In this document: in pieces, positions 35,283 through 44,431 of the stretch
How positions within the stretch are numbered: the stretch's first letter is position 1
Layout of the letters: each line of letters starts with the position of its first letter
Assembly (NCBI GenBank): GCA_013140605.1
Contig: JABFSL010000004.1
Coordinates: forward strand, 19,854-83,853
DNA length: 64,000 bases
Reading direction: 5' to 3'
DNA from: Anaerolineales bacterium
GTDB lineage: Bacteria > Chloroflexota > Anaerolineae > Anaerolineales > Villigracilaceae
Made by a program: the position numbers and the translations under genes
The notes under the pieces: generated by a model
The model's database searches: none
What the model was told of the DNA's origin: nothing
The model's input: only the letters and a program-made list of their open reading frames with translations

Positions 35283-36335
35283 ATGAGCGACTTCCTTAAC
35301 TTTCTCAACACCGCAGACCATGACACGTTGAAAAAAATTTCTGGCATCTCAAACGCATTGGCAGAGAATATCATCGCCGCACGTCCATTTGATTCTGTGG
35401 ATGACTTATTGATCGTACATGGCATGGGGAAAAACCTGCTCACGCGGATGCAGTCCTTTGCCGAGGCGCAGGAAAATGAATCAGAAAGCAGAGCCATGAT
35501 CCCCGTCGAGGAGGAAGCGCTGCCTGCCCCCATTGAGAAGAGTCAGCCTGCACAAGAGTCACCTGTTGAGAAGAAACCCTCCTTCGGGTCACGCCTGGGG
35601 CAGGCTTTCCTCAATTTCATCAGAGCCTTGTTCCGCTTAATTGCCATGCTGATTATCATCGGCGGAATTGGCGCGGCCATTTATTTTAGCGTGCCGTTCA
35701 TCAATGACAATTTGATCGTGCCCATGCAGCGCAATACAGCGAACATCAGCCGTCTTGAAAATGAGATCGCGATACTGCAAACGCAGCTTGACGAAATGAA
35801 CACGCGCGTGAGCGGGATCGAAACGAATATTGAAGCGCACACAGCCAGTCTTGCAAAGCTGGAAGAAATGCAGGCTACGCTTGAACAGGAAATTTCGAAT
35901 CAAAATAATGGCGTGATGGTCGCGTTGAAACGTGAGGTGATGTTGACCCGTTCCATAGAAACGATTGCGCGCGCGCGTTTATTTTTATCGCAAAGCAATT
36001 TCGGATTGGCGCACGATGATGTACAAGCCGCGCGCGATATACTTGCGGAGTTGTTGATCGATGCTCCCGCATATCAAGTGGACGCGTTGAACCAGATCAT
36101 CGCGCGGCTAGATTTTGCCCTGAGTAATCTGCCCGCCTTCCCTGTCATCGCAGTGGACGATGTGGATATTGCCTGGCAATTGTTGATGATGGGACTGCCA
36201 GAAAGTGAAGCGGATGTAGCAGCAACTTTCACTCCTGCTCCATCTATAGCGACATCGTCACCTGACGCAATTCCAACATTTACACCCACTCCAGAAGTGA
36301 CACCATCAGCAATTACGACGACTGCAACACCATAA
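35283..36335 (+). CDS. Helix-hairpin-helix, membrane and coiled-coil protein
   Basis: 350 residues. Residues 8-62 hold a double helix-hairpin-helix of the ComEA type (LKKISGISNALAENIIAARPFDSVDDLLIVHGMGKNLLTRM). A Pro/Glu-rich linker leads to one membrane helix (about 116-140) and a coiled coil (about 148-205, heptads of ISRLENEIAILQTQLDEM). A helical region and a Thr/Pro-rich tail follow. HHH domains on the cytoplasmic side suggest DNA or protein contact at the membrane. No named family. The start at 35283 follows AGGAGAC. Confidence 0.75.
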   Translation: MSDFLNFLNTADHDTLKKISGISNALAENIIAARPFDSVDDLLIVHGMGKNLLTRMQSFAEAQENESESRAMIPVEEEALPAPIEKSQPAQESPVEKKPSFGSRLGQAFLNFIRALFRLIAMLIIIGGIGAAIYFSVPFINDNLIVPMQRNTANISRLENEIAILQTQLDEMNTRVSGIETNIEAHTASLAKLEEMQATLEQEISNQNNGVMVALKREVMLTRSIETIARARLFLSQSNFGLAHDDVQAARDILAELLIDAPAYQVDALNQIIARLDFALSNLPAFPVIAVDDVDIAWQLLMMGLPESEADVAATFTPAPSIATSSPDAIPTFTPTPEVTPSAITTTATP

Positions 36336-36388
36336 TATTTTCTTAATTTATAATCGGCACACTATATTTAAATTTTGGAGAATTGATC

Positions 36389-37819
36389 ATGGGACATAAA
36401 ATTACGTTCGGTACGGATGGCTGGCGCGGAGTTATCGCGGAGGATTACACCTTCGACAATGTCCGCCGCTGTGCGCAGGGATTTGCAAATTACATGCTCT
36501 CGCAAGGCAGGCAGGGACAGTTCGTTGTCGTCGGGTATGACAAGCGCTTCAGCAGTGAGCATTTTGCAGCGGCAGTTGCGGAAGTATTGGCTGGCAATGG
36601 ATTGAAAGTTTATCTAACTCATGAAGCCACGCCCACACCCGTCATCGCATATGCAGTTGTGGATAAGAAAGCCGCAGGCGCAGTAAATGTCACAGCTTCG
36701 CACAACCCACCCACTGACAACGGATTCAAGGTCCGCAATGAAACAGGCGGAGCAATTGACCCCGAAGGTCTGATACAGATCGAAACGGGCATTCCTGATG
36801 ACATCAAAGATGTGAAACGTAAACCCTACAAGGAAGCTGAAGCCGCTGGTGAGATCGTCGTATTTGACGCGGCAACTCCCTATATTGATCATTTAACCCG
36901 CGACGACTTGATCGACCTGCAGCCCATCAAAGACGCTGGCTTGACCGTGATGGTTGATACCATGTGGGGCAACGGCGCTGGCTGGTTCCCGCGTTTGCTG
37001 GCAGGCGGAAAGACTCGTGTGATCGAAATCCATAATGAACGCAATCCATTCTTCCCTGAGATGAAACGTCCTGAACCGATCCAGCCGAATATTGATGTGG
37101 GGCTGAAAGCGACAGTTGATAATAAAGCCGATGTGCTTCTCATCACCGACGGCGATGCAGACCGCTGCGGCATTGGCGATGAGAATGGAAATTTTATTAA
37201 TCAATTGCGAGTTTTTGGTTTACTCGCATATTACATGCTCGAAGTGCGTGGTGACCGTGGCGATATTGTGAAAACCTTGTCCACTACCAATATGCTTAAT
37301 AAACTCGGTGAGATTTACGGAGTCCCAGTCCACGAGACTGGTGTGGGATTCAAATACGTTGCGCCGAAGATGACCGAGACCAAGGCACTAATCGGCGGCG
37401 AAGAATCAGGCGGATACGCCTTCCGCGGAAATGTCCCTGAACGTGATGGAATTTTAGCAGGCTTGTACATGCTCGATTTCATGGTCAAGACAGGCAAGAA
37501 GCCGACAGAATTATTGGCTGACTTGTTCGCCAAAGTCGGCGGTGAATATTTCTACGACCGCGTGGATAGTCCCTTTAGCGGCGACCCCGAAGCCCGCAAG
37601 CAGATCATCCGCGATAACAATCCCCAGACTCTCGGCGGTTTGAAAGTAACAGAACTTGTCACTGTGGATGGTTTTCAATTCAAACTGGAAGACGGAGGCT
37701 GGATGTTGATCCGCTTTTCTGGCACGGAACCCATTATGCGCGTTTACTGTGAGACCCGCCATGGCGATAAGGTCAAGGCGATCCTTGAAGATGGCTTGAA
37801 AGTTGCGGGAATAAAGTAA
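36389..37819 (+). CDS. Phosphoglucomutase/phosphomannomutase family
   Basis: 476 residues of the alpha-D-phosphohexomutase superfamily, interconverting hexose 1- and 6-phosphates. The four domains are evident: [11 protein letters not shown] at the N-terminus, the phosphoserine loop [15 protein letters not shown], the metal loop [10 protein letters not shown], the sugar loop [10 protein letters not shown] and the phosphate-binding [14 protein letters not shown] 36389 has GGAG eight bases upstream. The sugar specificity (glucose, mannose or both) cannot be read from sequence. Confidence 0.92.
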   Translation: MGHKITFGTDGWRGVIAEDYTFDNVRRCAQGFANYMLSQGRQGQFVVVGYDKRFSSEHFAAAVAEVLAGNGLKVYLTHEATPTPVIAYAVVDKKAAGAVNVTASHNPPTDNGFKVRNETGGAIDPEGLIQIETGIPDDIKDVKRKPYKEAEAAGEIVVFDAATPYIDHLTRDDLIDLQPIKDAGLTVMVDTMWGNGAGWFPRLLAGGKTRVIEIHNERNPFFPEMKRPEPIQPNIDVGLKATVDNKADVLLITDGDADRCGIGDENGNFINQLRVFGLLAYYMLEVRGDRGDIVKTLSTTNMLNKLGEIYGVPVHETGVGFKYVAPKMTETKALIGGEESGGYAFRGNVPERDGILAGLYMLDFMVKTGKKPTELLADLFAKVGGEYFYDRVDSPFSGDPEARKQIIRDNNPQTLGGLKVTELVTVDGFQFKLEDGGWMLIRFSGTEPIMRVYCETRHGDKVKAILEDGLKVAGIK

Positions 37820-37855
37820 GGTGTCTTAAGTGTTAAATGGTGTTAAATGGTGTCA

Positions 37856-37884
37856 AAAGTGTCGTGTGATCCGCGACACTTTTT
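37856..37884 (+). terminator. Terminator after the phosphohexomutase gene
   Basis: Stem AAGTGTCG/CGACACTT with a short loop, followed by TTTTTC. Just before it, GTGTTAAATG is repeated in tandem (about 37829-37850). Confidence 0.8.
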
Positions 37885-37935
37885 TCTATAAGTCCGCTTC
37901 CAAACATCCTGCAAGCGCGGTGATATAATCCGCAA

Positions 37936-38250
37936 ATGGATTTCAATGATGATTTGATCTATGAATTCAATTGGGATGTCAAAAAAGCAAGAAGCAATCT
38001 CGCAAAGCATAAAGTCAGTTTTGACGAGGGCAAAACTATCTTCAAAGACCCACTTCTTGTTACTTTTCCTGATGTATTTCACTCCGATCAAGAGGAGCGT
38101 TTGATAAGTATAGGCATGTCAAAGAATGAACGATTGTTGTTGATCGTTCATATCGAGAAAATGGAAACGGAAAATTTTGTTTTAATTCGTATCATTAGTT
38201 GCAGAAAAGCCACATTGGCTGAGAGAAAAATATATGAAGAAAGCAAATAA
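37936..38250 (+). CDS. brnT: BrnT family toxin
   Basis: 104-residue ribonuclease-type toxin of the BrnT family: EFNWDVKKARSNLAKHKVSFDEGKTIFKDPL, then RLISIGMSKNERLLLIVHIE and the closing RIISCRKATLAERKIYEE, all family landmarks. Its last 17 bases overlap the next gene, which should be its antitoxin. The pair stands alone between the phosphohexomutase and tatD genes. Confidence 0.9.
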   Translation: MDFNDDLIYEFNWDVKKARSNLAKHKVSFDEGKTIFKDPLLVTFPDVFHSDQEERLISIGMSKNERLLLIVHIEKMETENFVLIRIISCRKATLAERKIYEESK

Positions 38251-38578
38251 AGTCGACCCTAAAAATAATGATGACGATGACATGTTGCCCGAATATGATT
38301 TTTCAGGCATGAAAGGCGTGCGCGGAAAATATTACCAAAGTATGAGAAAAGGTTACACAGTCCGCGTGCATAACGAAGATGGCACAGTAACCGTGCGGCA
38401 TTATGGACCCACGATCACCCTCGATGTGGATGTTGCCGCTTATTTTCCAGATTCTGAGAGTGTAAATAACGCCTTACGGACAATAATCACACTCATTCCA
38501 AACAAACAAGTTGGCGAAAAGAAAGCAAAATATAAAGTCAGCAAAAAGCCCGCAAAGAAAATCGCCGTCAGAAAGTAA
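38234..38578 (+). CDS. Antitoxin paired with BrnT
   Basis: 114 residues. The middle part (DMLPEYDFSGMKGVRGKYY) is the usual opening of antitoxins paired with BrnT-like or related toxins. It is followed by a region with DVDVAAYFPDSESVNNALRTII, a ribbon-helix-helix type DNA-binding segment. The Lys-rich tail is unusual. The segment between these parts (VRVHNEDGTVTVRHYGPTI) makes it longer than common forms. Overlap with the toxin implies coupled translation. Confidence 0.82.
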   Translation: MKKANKVDPKNNDDDDMLPEYDFSGMKGVRGKYYQSMRKGYTVRVHNEDGTVTVRHYGPTITLDVDVAAYFPDSESVNNALRTIITLIPNKQVGEKKAKYKVSKKPAKKIAVRK

Positions 38579-38599
38579 CTGACGGCGAAAGTTATTTTT

Positions 38600-39421
38600 A
38601 TGCAACTCACCGATACCCACTGTCATCTCGATTACAACAAATTCGACTCTGACCGCGCGGAAGTACTTCAACGCGCGAGTGATTCAGGGTTAATTCGGAT
38701 TCTCGTGCCGGGACTCCAGCACAGGTCAAGCAGCGAAGCGGTGCGGTTGGCAGAGTCAAATCCCAGTGTGTATGCGGCGGTTGGGTTCCATCCAACTGAT
38801 CTGGAGGAATTCTCAGAGCAGACTTTTGAAGAAGTAAAAAAACTTGCGCATCATTCGAAGGTTGTTGCCATTGGCGAGATTGGTATTGATTATTATTGGG
38901 TCAAGGAAAATGACAAACGCGCATTTCAACGCGAAGCCTTACGGCAACAATTGCAATTTGCAAAGGAAATCAACAAGCCCGTTATCATTCATATGCGCGA
39001 AGAGAATGATGCATGGTTTGGCGAAGCCTCAGTAGATTTGCTAAAAATTCTGGAGGAATGGCAAAGTAGTTTACATGGCACGTTGGCGGAAAAGCCTGGC
39101 GTGTTACACTCCTTCAACGGAAATCTCGAAACTGCGCAAAAAGCGCTGGCGATCAATTTTTATATCGGAATCACAGGCCCGGTGACCTATAAAAATGCGG
39201 AAGAAAAGCGGGGAATTATCAGACAATTACCCCTTGACAAATTGTTGATCGAGACCGATAGTCCATTTCTCGCGCCTGTGCCGCATCGTGGCAAAAGGAA
39301 CGAACCTGCCTTTGTTCATCATATTGCTGATAAAATAGCAGAAATCCATTCCAAAAGCCCTGCGGAGATTGCCGCCATTACAACCGCCAACGCGGCGCGG
39401 CTCTTTGCATGGGGAGACTGA
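38600..39421 (+). CDS. tatD: TatD family metal-dependent hydrolase
   Basis: 273-residue TIM-barrel nuclease with Mg or Zn dependence. Metal ligands are in TDTHCHLDYNKFD, GEIGIDYYW, VIIHMREE, LHSFNGN and ETDSPFLAP. Members act as 3'-5' exonucleases in DNA repair and quality control. Its stop is two bases from the TTG start of the polyprenyl synthase, so the two are co-transcribed. Confidence 0.93.
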   Translation: MQLTDTHCHLDYNKFDSDRAEVLQRASDSGLIRILVPGLQHRSSSEAVRLAESNPSVYAAVGFHPTDLEEFSEQTFEEVKKLAHHSKVVAIGEIGIDYYWVKENDKRAFQREALRQQLQFAKEINKPVIIHMREENDAWFGEASVDLLKILEEWQSSLHGTLAEKPGVLHSFNGNLETAQKALAINFYIGITGPVTYKNAEEKRGIIRQLPLDKLLIETDSPFLAPVPHRGKRNEPAFVHHIADKIAEIHSKSPAEIAAITTANAARLFAWGD

Positions 39422-39422
39422 T

Positions 39423-40388
39423 TTGAACGCGGTAACTTTTATATCACCTGTACTCGAAGAAATTAAACTCGTTGAAGAACGAATGCGAAAGCAAGCCGAT
39501 GAAGCTCATTCGGACTTGCGCGCTGCGCTCGAGCATTTGCTCGCGGCTGGAGGCAAACGCGTCCGCCCGACCATTAGTCTGCTCGTTGGAAACATGCTGG
39601 GTGCGCCCCTTGAGAAACTTGTCACCCTCGGCGCGGCCGTGGAATTATTGCACACCGCAACCCTTGTGCATGATGACCTAATCGACGGCTCGTTACTGCG
39701 GCGCGGCATGCCCACGTTGAACGCGCGCTGGTCGCCGCCTGCCACTGTGTTAACTGGCGATTTTCTTTTCGCGCGCGCGGCCATCACCGCCGCCGAAACC
39801 GATCATTTGCCTTTGATGAAATTGTTTTCGGAAACTTTGGCAACCATCGTCAACGGCGAGTTGACGCAGATGTTCACATCGCGCGGGCTCATCAACCGCG
39901 ATAATTATTACAAACGAATTTATGCGAAGACCGCCTCCCTCTTCGAAATGACATCGCGCGCCGCTGCCATGGTCAGCCCTGTGGATGAATCCGTGATCGA
40001 ATCCATGCGCGATTTTGGATATCAGATCGGCATGGCATTTCAAATTGTGGATGATATTTTGGATTTCAATGGCGATCAAAACGCTGTCGGAAAACCGCTC
40101 GGGTCGGACCTGTTGAATGGTCTGGTAACCCTGCCAGCCATTTACTACGCTGAGGCGAATTCGGACGACCCGGATGTATTGTCTCTGCCGCAAGGCGGCT
40201 GGACCAATAACGAAAATATGACCCGCCTCGTGGATAACATCCGCGCGAGCAATGCAACGAAGAAGGCCATGCTCGAAGCAGATCAGCACATTGACCGCGC
40301 CCTCATGATCTTATCTTCAATGGAAGCCTGCGCCGAACGCGAAGCGCTCGAAAACCTCGCCAAATATATTGTGGATAGAAAAGTGTAA
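39423..40388 (+). CDS. Polyprenyl (trans-isoprenyl) diphosphate synthase
   Basis: 321 residues. Chain elongation of isoprenyl diphosphates, likely for quinone side chains. The first Asp-rich motif is VHDDLIDGSLLRRG and the second is QIVDDILDF, both needed for Mg-diphosphate binding; GGKRVRPTI is also present. The start is TTG at 39423, preceded by GGGGAG eight bases upstream and directly following tatD; no ATG lies in a better place. Product length cannot be read directly. Confidence 0.9.
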   Translation: MNAVTFISPVLEEIKLVEERMRKQADEAHSDLRAALEHLLAAGGKRVRPTISLLVGNMLGAPLEKLVTLGAAVELLHTATLVHDDLIDGSLLRRGMPTLNARWSPPATVLTGDFLFARAAITAAETDHLPLMKLFSETLATIVNGELTQMFTSRGLINRDNYYKRIYAKTASLFEMTSRAAAMVSPVDESVIESMRDFGYQIGMAFQIVDDILDFNGDQNAVGKPLGSDLLNGLVTLPAIYYAEANSDDPDVLSLPQGGWTNNENMTRLVDNIRASNATKKAMLEADQHIDRALMILSSMEACAEREALENLAKYIVDRKV

Positions 40389-40399
40389 TTAGTCCACTG

Positions 40400-40437
40400 G
40401 TCTGCTAGTCGGGTAGTCCACTAGTCGACCAGCAGAC
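40400..40437 (+). terminator. Hairpin between prenyl synthase and DUF177 gene
   Basis: Stem GTCTGCTAGTCG/CGACCAGCAGAC with one mismatch, followed by TTT. The area also contains imperfect repeats of TAGTCCACT. Confidence 0.65.
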
Positions 40438-40461
40438 TTTCTGACTAGCAGAATAAACCCC

Positions 40462-40971
40462 ATGCCCAGCCCTAAAAAACCCTTCCGTATTAATGTCGGC
40501 TTTATCGCTCATGAGGAAATCGGCCGCAGCCATGATTTCCCATTTGAGTTTGACAAGATCATCCTCGGCGATGACCTTGAACTGCGCAACTTCGACGGCA
40601 TTGTCAACATTGGCAGAACGCCGCAGGGATTGGTGCTCCAGGCAGACTTCTCCGCTGAAACCACTGTGATGTGCGTGCGCTGTTTGCAGGATTTTGACCA
40701 GGAACTCGATTGGTCATTCACTGAGCTATATGCTTTCGACCAACGCTCTGTAACAGATTCGGAGTTGATTCTGCCTGAAGATGGTCATATTGACCTCGGC
40801 GCAATGATCCGCGAATATGCGCTTTTGGAAGTGCCCATCAGCCCAATCTGCAAACCTGATTGTCAGGGATTATGCGCCGAGTGCGGCCAGAACCTGAACG
40901 AGATGGATTGCGGGCACAAACCCATCGAGCCTGATTCACCGTTCGCAAAATTAAAAGATTTGCTAAACTAA
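40462..40971 (+). CDS. DUF177 (YceD-like) protein
   Basis: 169 residues of the YceD/DUF177 family, linked to 23S rRNA or ribosome assembly in bacteria and plastids. Cys motifs CVRC and CKPDCQGLCAECG are typical. In many genomes rpmF (L32) follows directly; here a terminator and a membrane gene follow instead, so that pairing is lost. Confidence 0.88.
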   Translation: MPSPKKPFRINVGFIAHEEIGRSHDFPFEFDKIILGDDLELRNFDGIVNIGRTPQGLVLQADFSAETTVMCVRCLQDFDQELDWSFTELYAFDQRSVTDSELILPEDGHIDLGAMIREYALLEVPISPICKPDCQGLCAECGQNLNEMDCGHKPIEPDSPFAKLKDLLN

Positions 40972-41013
40972 AACAATAGTCGCCTGCTTTACGAAGTTGG
41001 CGACTATTGTTTT
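40971..41013 (+). terminator. Terminator after the DUF177 gene
   Basis: Stem AACAATAGTCGCC/GGCGACTATTGTT (13 bp) with a 14-base loop, followed by TTCT. It overlaps the DUF177 stop codon region. Confidence 0.85.
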
Positions 41014-41022
41014 CTAAACTCA

Positions 41023-42216
41023 ATGAAAAACTCCATCCAGAAAATCGCTGGCATTATTATTACATTGTCACTTATTGGGGGCATGATATTTTTACGCACG
41101 CAAATGAGCAAGACCTTCGATTATCAAAATTCCAACTTTGCCTTCTTCTGGCTGTCGGGGCGCATGATATTGCAAGGCGAAAGTCCATACAACGAAACGC
41201 AATATCTCGCAGGGCATGATACTTATGGAATTAAGTGGAGACCAAACAATATCTTCCCCTATCCCCTGCCGCTGGCATTAATCTTCATTCCGCTTGGATT
41301 AACTTCGCTTGCGAATGCTTACATACTCTGGCAGGTTGTTTCGCTTGTAAGTATTGCGCTTATTATTTTCACTCTGTTGAATCATTGGAAGGAATCCACA
41401 CAACGGAGGTTATTGATTCCAATATTCGCATTCATGTTTTTCTTTGGGCCAATGTATCTCACTTTATTCACTGGTTCCATTGGAGCAATAGCCGCGCTGG
41501 TAATCTTAGTTGCCATACTATTATTTGAAAAAGACAGATCCTTATTGGCGGGGATTGTCCTTTCGCTGATAATTCTCAAGCCGCCGCAGGGACTGCCGAT
41601 TCTGCTTCTCGCGGGAATTTGGTTTCTTGCACGGCGTGATTGGAAGGCAATCCTCGGCGTGGCAATTGGCGGAGTATCGTTATTATTCATCGGTATGATC
41701 CAAGACCCGCTGTGGGCAATCAAATTTCTTGGCGCGAGTCAGGCTGTTATGGATAGGACACAGGGAATCCACTCGAACGTGTGGGCGTTTGCGTATCTGG
41801 CTTGCAAGGGTGCATCGCCATGCTCCACGCTTCTGGGCGGGACCTTGGGGCTGATCCTGCTTGGGTTGGGTGGATTCTTCCTTTGGCAGCATCAAGCCAA
41901 AGTCACAGCGTGGGAAGCGTTTAATGTCATCATCCCAATTGCTTTCGTTTCCACCATTTATCTATGGGCGTATGACCAGCTGACCTATATCATTCCCATT
42001 GTTTGGATCATCGGCACGCTCGTGGAGCGCACGAAGAGTTATATCCACGCCTTTCTCTTTTTGATCGTGCTGGATGTGTTCTCGTTTTACGCCCTCGTAC
42101 AACAAGCCTCCACCGATAAAGACCTGTGGAGTTTTGGAACAACCGTGATCGTGTTGGGAATGGTGCTGGGGTTGCTGTATTTAAAACCCATTGACAAACC
42201 CTCTCCGCTCGCCTAA
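41023..42216 (+). CDS. GT87-like (DUF2029) membrane glycosyltransferase
   Basis: 397 residues with about ten hydrophobic segments. FAFFWLSGRMILQGESPYNE near residue 38 and FPYPLPLALIFIPLG fit the DUF2029/GT87 group of polyprenyl-phosphate-sugar-dependent mannosyltransferases. Donor and acceptor are unknown. Its final codons contain the -35 box of the metG leader promoter. Confidence 0.75.
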   Translation: MKNSIQKIAGIIITLSLIGGMIFLRTQMSKTFDYQNSNFAFFWLSGRMILQGESPYNETQYLAGHDTYGIKWRPNNIFPYPLPLALIFIPLGLTSLANAYILWQVVSLVSIALIIFTLLNHWKESTQRRLLIPIFAFMFFFGPMYLTLFTGSIGAIAALVILVAILLFEKDRSLLAGIVLSLIILKPPQGLPILLLAGIWFLARRDWKAILGVAIGGVSLLFIGMIQDPLWAIKFLGASQAVMDRTQGIHSNVWAFAYLACKGASPCSTLLGGTLGLILLGLGGFFLWQHQAKVTAWEAFNVIIPIAFVSTIYLWAYDQLTYIIPIVWIIGTLVERTKSYIHAFLFLIVLDVFSFYALVQQASTDKDLWSFGTTVIVLGMVLGLLYLKPIDKPSPLA

Positions 42217-42219
42217 AAT
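42191..42219 (+). promoter_or_regulatory. Consensus promoter of the metG leader
   Basis: TTGACA (42191-42196), 17-bp spacer, TAAAAT (42214-42219). The expected start is at 42226-42227, that is on or one base before the ATG of the leader peptide. The -35 lies inside the end of the GT87-like gene and the -10 starts on its stop codon. Confidence 0.75.
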
Positions 42220-42226
42220 AACGCAC

Positions 42227-42325
42227 ATGAAATTCAGACCTGCTTCTCCGATGGTGGCAATGACCATGGCCATGCGCACAATGCGAATGGAGATGTTCTG
42301 CTGCGCCGAGTGGAAAGCACGTTAG
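42227..42325 (+). CDS. Met-rich leader peptide of metG
   Basis: A 32-codon frame with Met at residues 1, 9, 12, 14, 16, 19, 21 and 23: seven Met codons in fifteen (9-23) in addition to the start. It ends with TAG at 42323-42325. It has no ribosome-binding site, but the upstream promoter should start transcription at its A, giving a leaderless mRNA. An intrinsic terminator follows 24 bp downstream and then metG. This arrangement matches leader-peptide attenuators of amino-acid genes: ribosome stalling at Met codons when charged tRNA-Met is scarce would favour readthrough. I cannot show an antiterminator pairing by eye. A small hairpin GTTAGGT/ACCTGAAC spans the stop codon. Confidence 0.7.
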   Translation: MKFRPASPMVAMTMAMRTMRMEMFCCAEWKAR

Positions 42326-42348
42326 GTCTACACACCTGAACGAAAACG

Positions 42349-42380
42349 GGCTGTCCATTTCGCGGACAGCCTTTTTGTTT
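42349..42380 (+). terminator. Attenuator-type terminator before metG
   Basis: Stem GGCTGTCC/GGACAGCC (42349-42371, 7-base loop) followed by TTTTTGTTTG. It lies between the leader peptide and metG, 134 bp before the metG start, so transcription must pass it to express metG. Confidence 0.85.
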
Positions 42381-42394
42381 GTAAACACAATCCC

Positions 42395-42484
42395 GTCATT
42401 GCGAGGAGCGTTCGTTGCGACGAAGCAATCTCCATAATAGTATTGGGGATTGCTTCTGGCGGAAAAGCACCGCCTCGCAACGAC
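42395..42484. repeat. Interspersed palindromic repeat before metG
   Basis: Second copy of the element at 18301-18404: ends GTCATTGCGAGG/CCTCGCAACGAC and inner arms CGAAGCAATC/GGATTGCTTC. It separates the terminator from the metG ribosome-binding site. Confidence 0.75.
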
Positions 42485-42504
42485 ATATGAAACTGGAGAA
42501 AAGA

Positions 42505-44379
42505 ATGAACGAAAACATCTTAATCGCCATCGCCTGGCCATACTCAAACGCCGAGATCCATGTCGGGAATATCACGGGTTCCCATTTACCCGGTGACATT
42601 GTTGCGCGTTATCACCGCCTGCAAGGAAACAAAGTCCTCGTAGTATCGGGCACGGATTCGCACGGCACACCCGTTGTCATCGCCGCGGATAAGCAAGGCA
42701 AATCAGTCGAAGAAGTCTACAAGTATTACCACGAGAGCTTTATCGAAGTCTTCAAAGGCTACGGCATCACCTACGATATGTTCACGACGACGCACAGCGA
42801 GAATCACTTCAAGGTTACACAGGCCATGTTCCTTGCCTTGCAGAAAAATGGTTTTCTTTTCAAGCAGTTCAGCAAGCAATGGTACTCCCCCAGCGCGGAC
42901 AAATTCCTGCCCGACCGCTACGTTGAAGGGACCTGCTACATCTGCAGGTTCGAAGGCGCGCGCTCCGATCAATGCGACAACTGCGGCAACGTGCTCGAAC
43001 CTGAGAAGCTGATCAATCCGCGCGCAAAGACAGGTGACGGTGCACTCGAACTACGCGACACCGAACATTTTTATCTCGATCTTTCCAAGCTCGAACCTGA
43101 TGTGAAAAAGTTTTTGCAGGAACGTGCTCCGCACATGCGAGACACCGTCATCGGTGAGTCACTGCGCAAGATCGAAAGCGAAGGACTCAAAGCCCGCTCC
43201 ATCACGCGCGACCTTGACTGGGGCATTCCCGTTCCCATCGAAGGCTGGACGGAAGCAGGCAAGCGCATTTACGTTTGGTTCGAAGCAGTCATCGGCTACC
43301 TCTCCGCCCCAATTGAGTGGAGTCAAGTGTCGGGTAGTAAAGATGCGTGGCGCGATTGGTGGACAAATCCCAAAGCGAAGCAATTCCACTTCATCGGCAA
43401 GGACAACATCTTCTTCCACACATCGCAATGGCCCGCTGAATTGATGGGCGCAGGAACTGCGTTCATGGAAATCTTTGAACCCTCACCCCAGCCTTCTCGC
43501 GATGGAGAAGGGGTCAAGTTGACCCTGCCGTATGATGTGCCCGCCAATCAGTTCATGAACCTCGAAGGAAAAAAGATCAGCGGTTCGGGCAACTGGGGCG
43601 TGTGGGGACTCGACGCGTTGACGCGCTTCGACCCCGATGCCCTGCGCTATTACCTGACCGTCAACATGCCCGAAGCAAAGGACAGCGATTGGGATTGGGC
43701 CGAGTTCGTGGCGCGCAACAACAACGAGTTGGTGGCCACGTGGGGCAACCTCGCGAACCGCGTGCTGGCGTTTTGTTATAAGAATTGGGATGGGCATGTG
43801 CCATCATTGGAAGATATGGGTAGGGGCGGGGTCATCCCGCCCGAGGGCGCAAACCAATCACAGGGCGCGGAGACCACGCCCCTACGGCCTGCCGATCTTG
43901 AATTGTTGAAGACCATTGAAAATGGATTCAACACTGTGGGCGCGGAACTCGAAGCCGTGCGCCTGCGCTCTGCATTAAGCGAGACGATGAAACTCGCCAC
44001 CGTGGTCAACCAATATCTCGACGTCAACGCGCCGTGGTCTGCCATCAAAGTTGACAAGGAAGCTGCATCGAAGACGGTCTACACCGCGCTCAAAGCCATT
44101 GACTCGCTCAAGGTGATGTTCGCGCCGTTTCTTCCGTTCACCTGCGAAAAACTGCACGGCTTCTTCAATTACGAGACTCCGCTCTTCGGCGAGCAATACA
44201 CCGAAACGGTCAAAGACTCGCTCGGCGAGCATACAGTACTAAGATATAAAGGCATTGAAGGCTTGCAGTGGAAGCCCAGCGAGTTACAGCCTGGGAAGAA
44301 ATTGAATCAACCTGGTCCGCTGTTTAAGAAGTTGGAGGAGAGTGTGGCGGTAGAGGAACGGGCGAGGCTAGGGAAGTAA
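42505..44379 (+). CDS. metG: Methionyl-tRNA synthetase
   Basis: 624 residues, charges tRNA-Met. The class I signature is in NAEIHVGNITGSHLPGD (HVGN), the zinc-binding CYIC...CDNC pair lies near residues 143-157, and the KMSKS-equivalent is LEGKKISGSGN. The anticodon-binding domain follows, without the C-terminal tRBD extension. Two inserts are derived from repeats: EPSPQPSRDGEG (bases 43480-43512) and GRGGVIPPEGANQ...ETTPLRPA (43819-43890), both in frame. The start at 42505 follows GGAGAAAAG; an upstream ATG at 42415 lies in the repeat. Expression is probably under Met-leader attenuation. Confidence 0.94.
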   Translation: MNENILIAIAWPYSNAEIHVGNITGSHLPGDIVARYHRLQGNKVLVVSGTDSHGTPVVIAADKQGKSVEEVYKYYHESFIEVFKGYGITYDMFTTTHSENHFKVTQAMFLALQKNGFLFKQFSKQWYSPSADKFLPDRYVEGTCYICRFEGARSDQCDNCGNVLEPEKLINPRAKTGDGALELRDTEHFYLDLSKLEPDVKKFLQERAPHMRDTVIGESLRKIESEGLKARSITRDLDWGIPVPIEGWTEAGKRIYVWFEAVIGYLSAPIEWSQVSGSKDAWRDWWTNPKAKQFHFIGKDNIFFHTSQWPAELMGAGTAFMEIFEPSPQPSRDGEGVKLTLPYDVPANQFMNLEGKKISGSGNWGVWGLDALTRFDPDALRYYLTVNMPEAKDSDWDWAEFVARNNNELVATWGNLANRVLAFCYKNWDGHVPSLEDMGRGGVIPPEGANQSQGAETTPLRPADLELLKTIENGFNTVGAELEAVRLRSALSETMKLATVVNQYLDVNAPWSAIKVDKEAASKTVYTALKAIDSLKVMFAPFLPFTCEKLHGFFNYETPLFGEQYTETVKDSLGEHTVLRYKGIEGLQWKPSELQPGKKLNQPGPLFKKLEESVAVEERARLGK

Positions 44380-44384
44380 AGTAA

Positions 44385-44418
44385 AAATCGGATGTCGCAA
44401 TGACATCCGATTTCTTTT
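44385..44418 (+). terminator. Terminator after metG
   Basis: Stem AAATCGGATGT/ACATCCGATTT with a short loop, followed by CTTTTATT. It lies between metG and the convergent TIR locus. Confidence 0.85.
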
Positions 44419-44431
44419 ATTATTTGGCTTG

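Noticed and set aside
42008..42547. Minus-strand frame with His-rich stretch opposite the Met leader
   Set aside because: The His codons are the complement of the Met-rich leader; the frame runs through repeats and the metG start and has no gene features.
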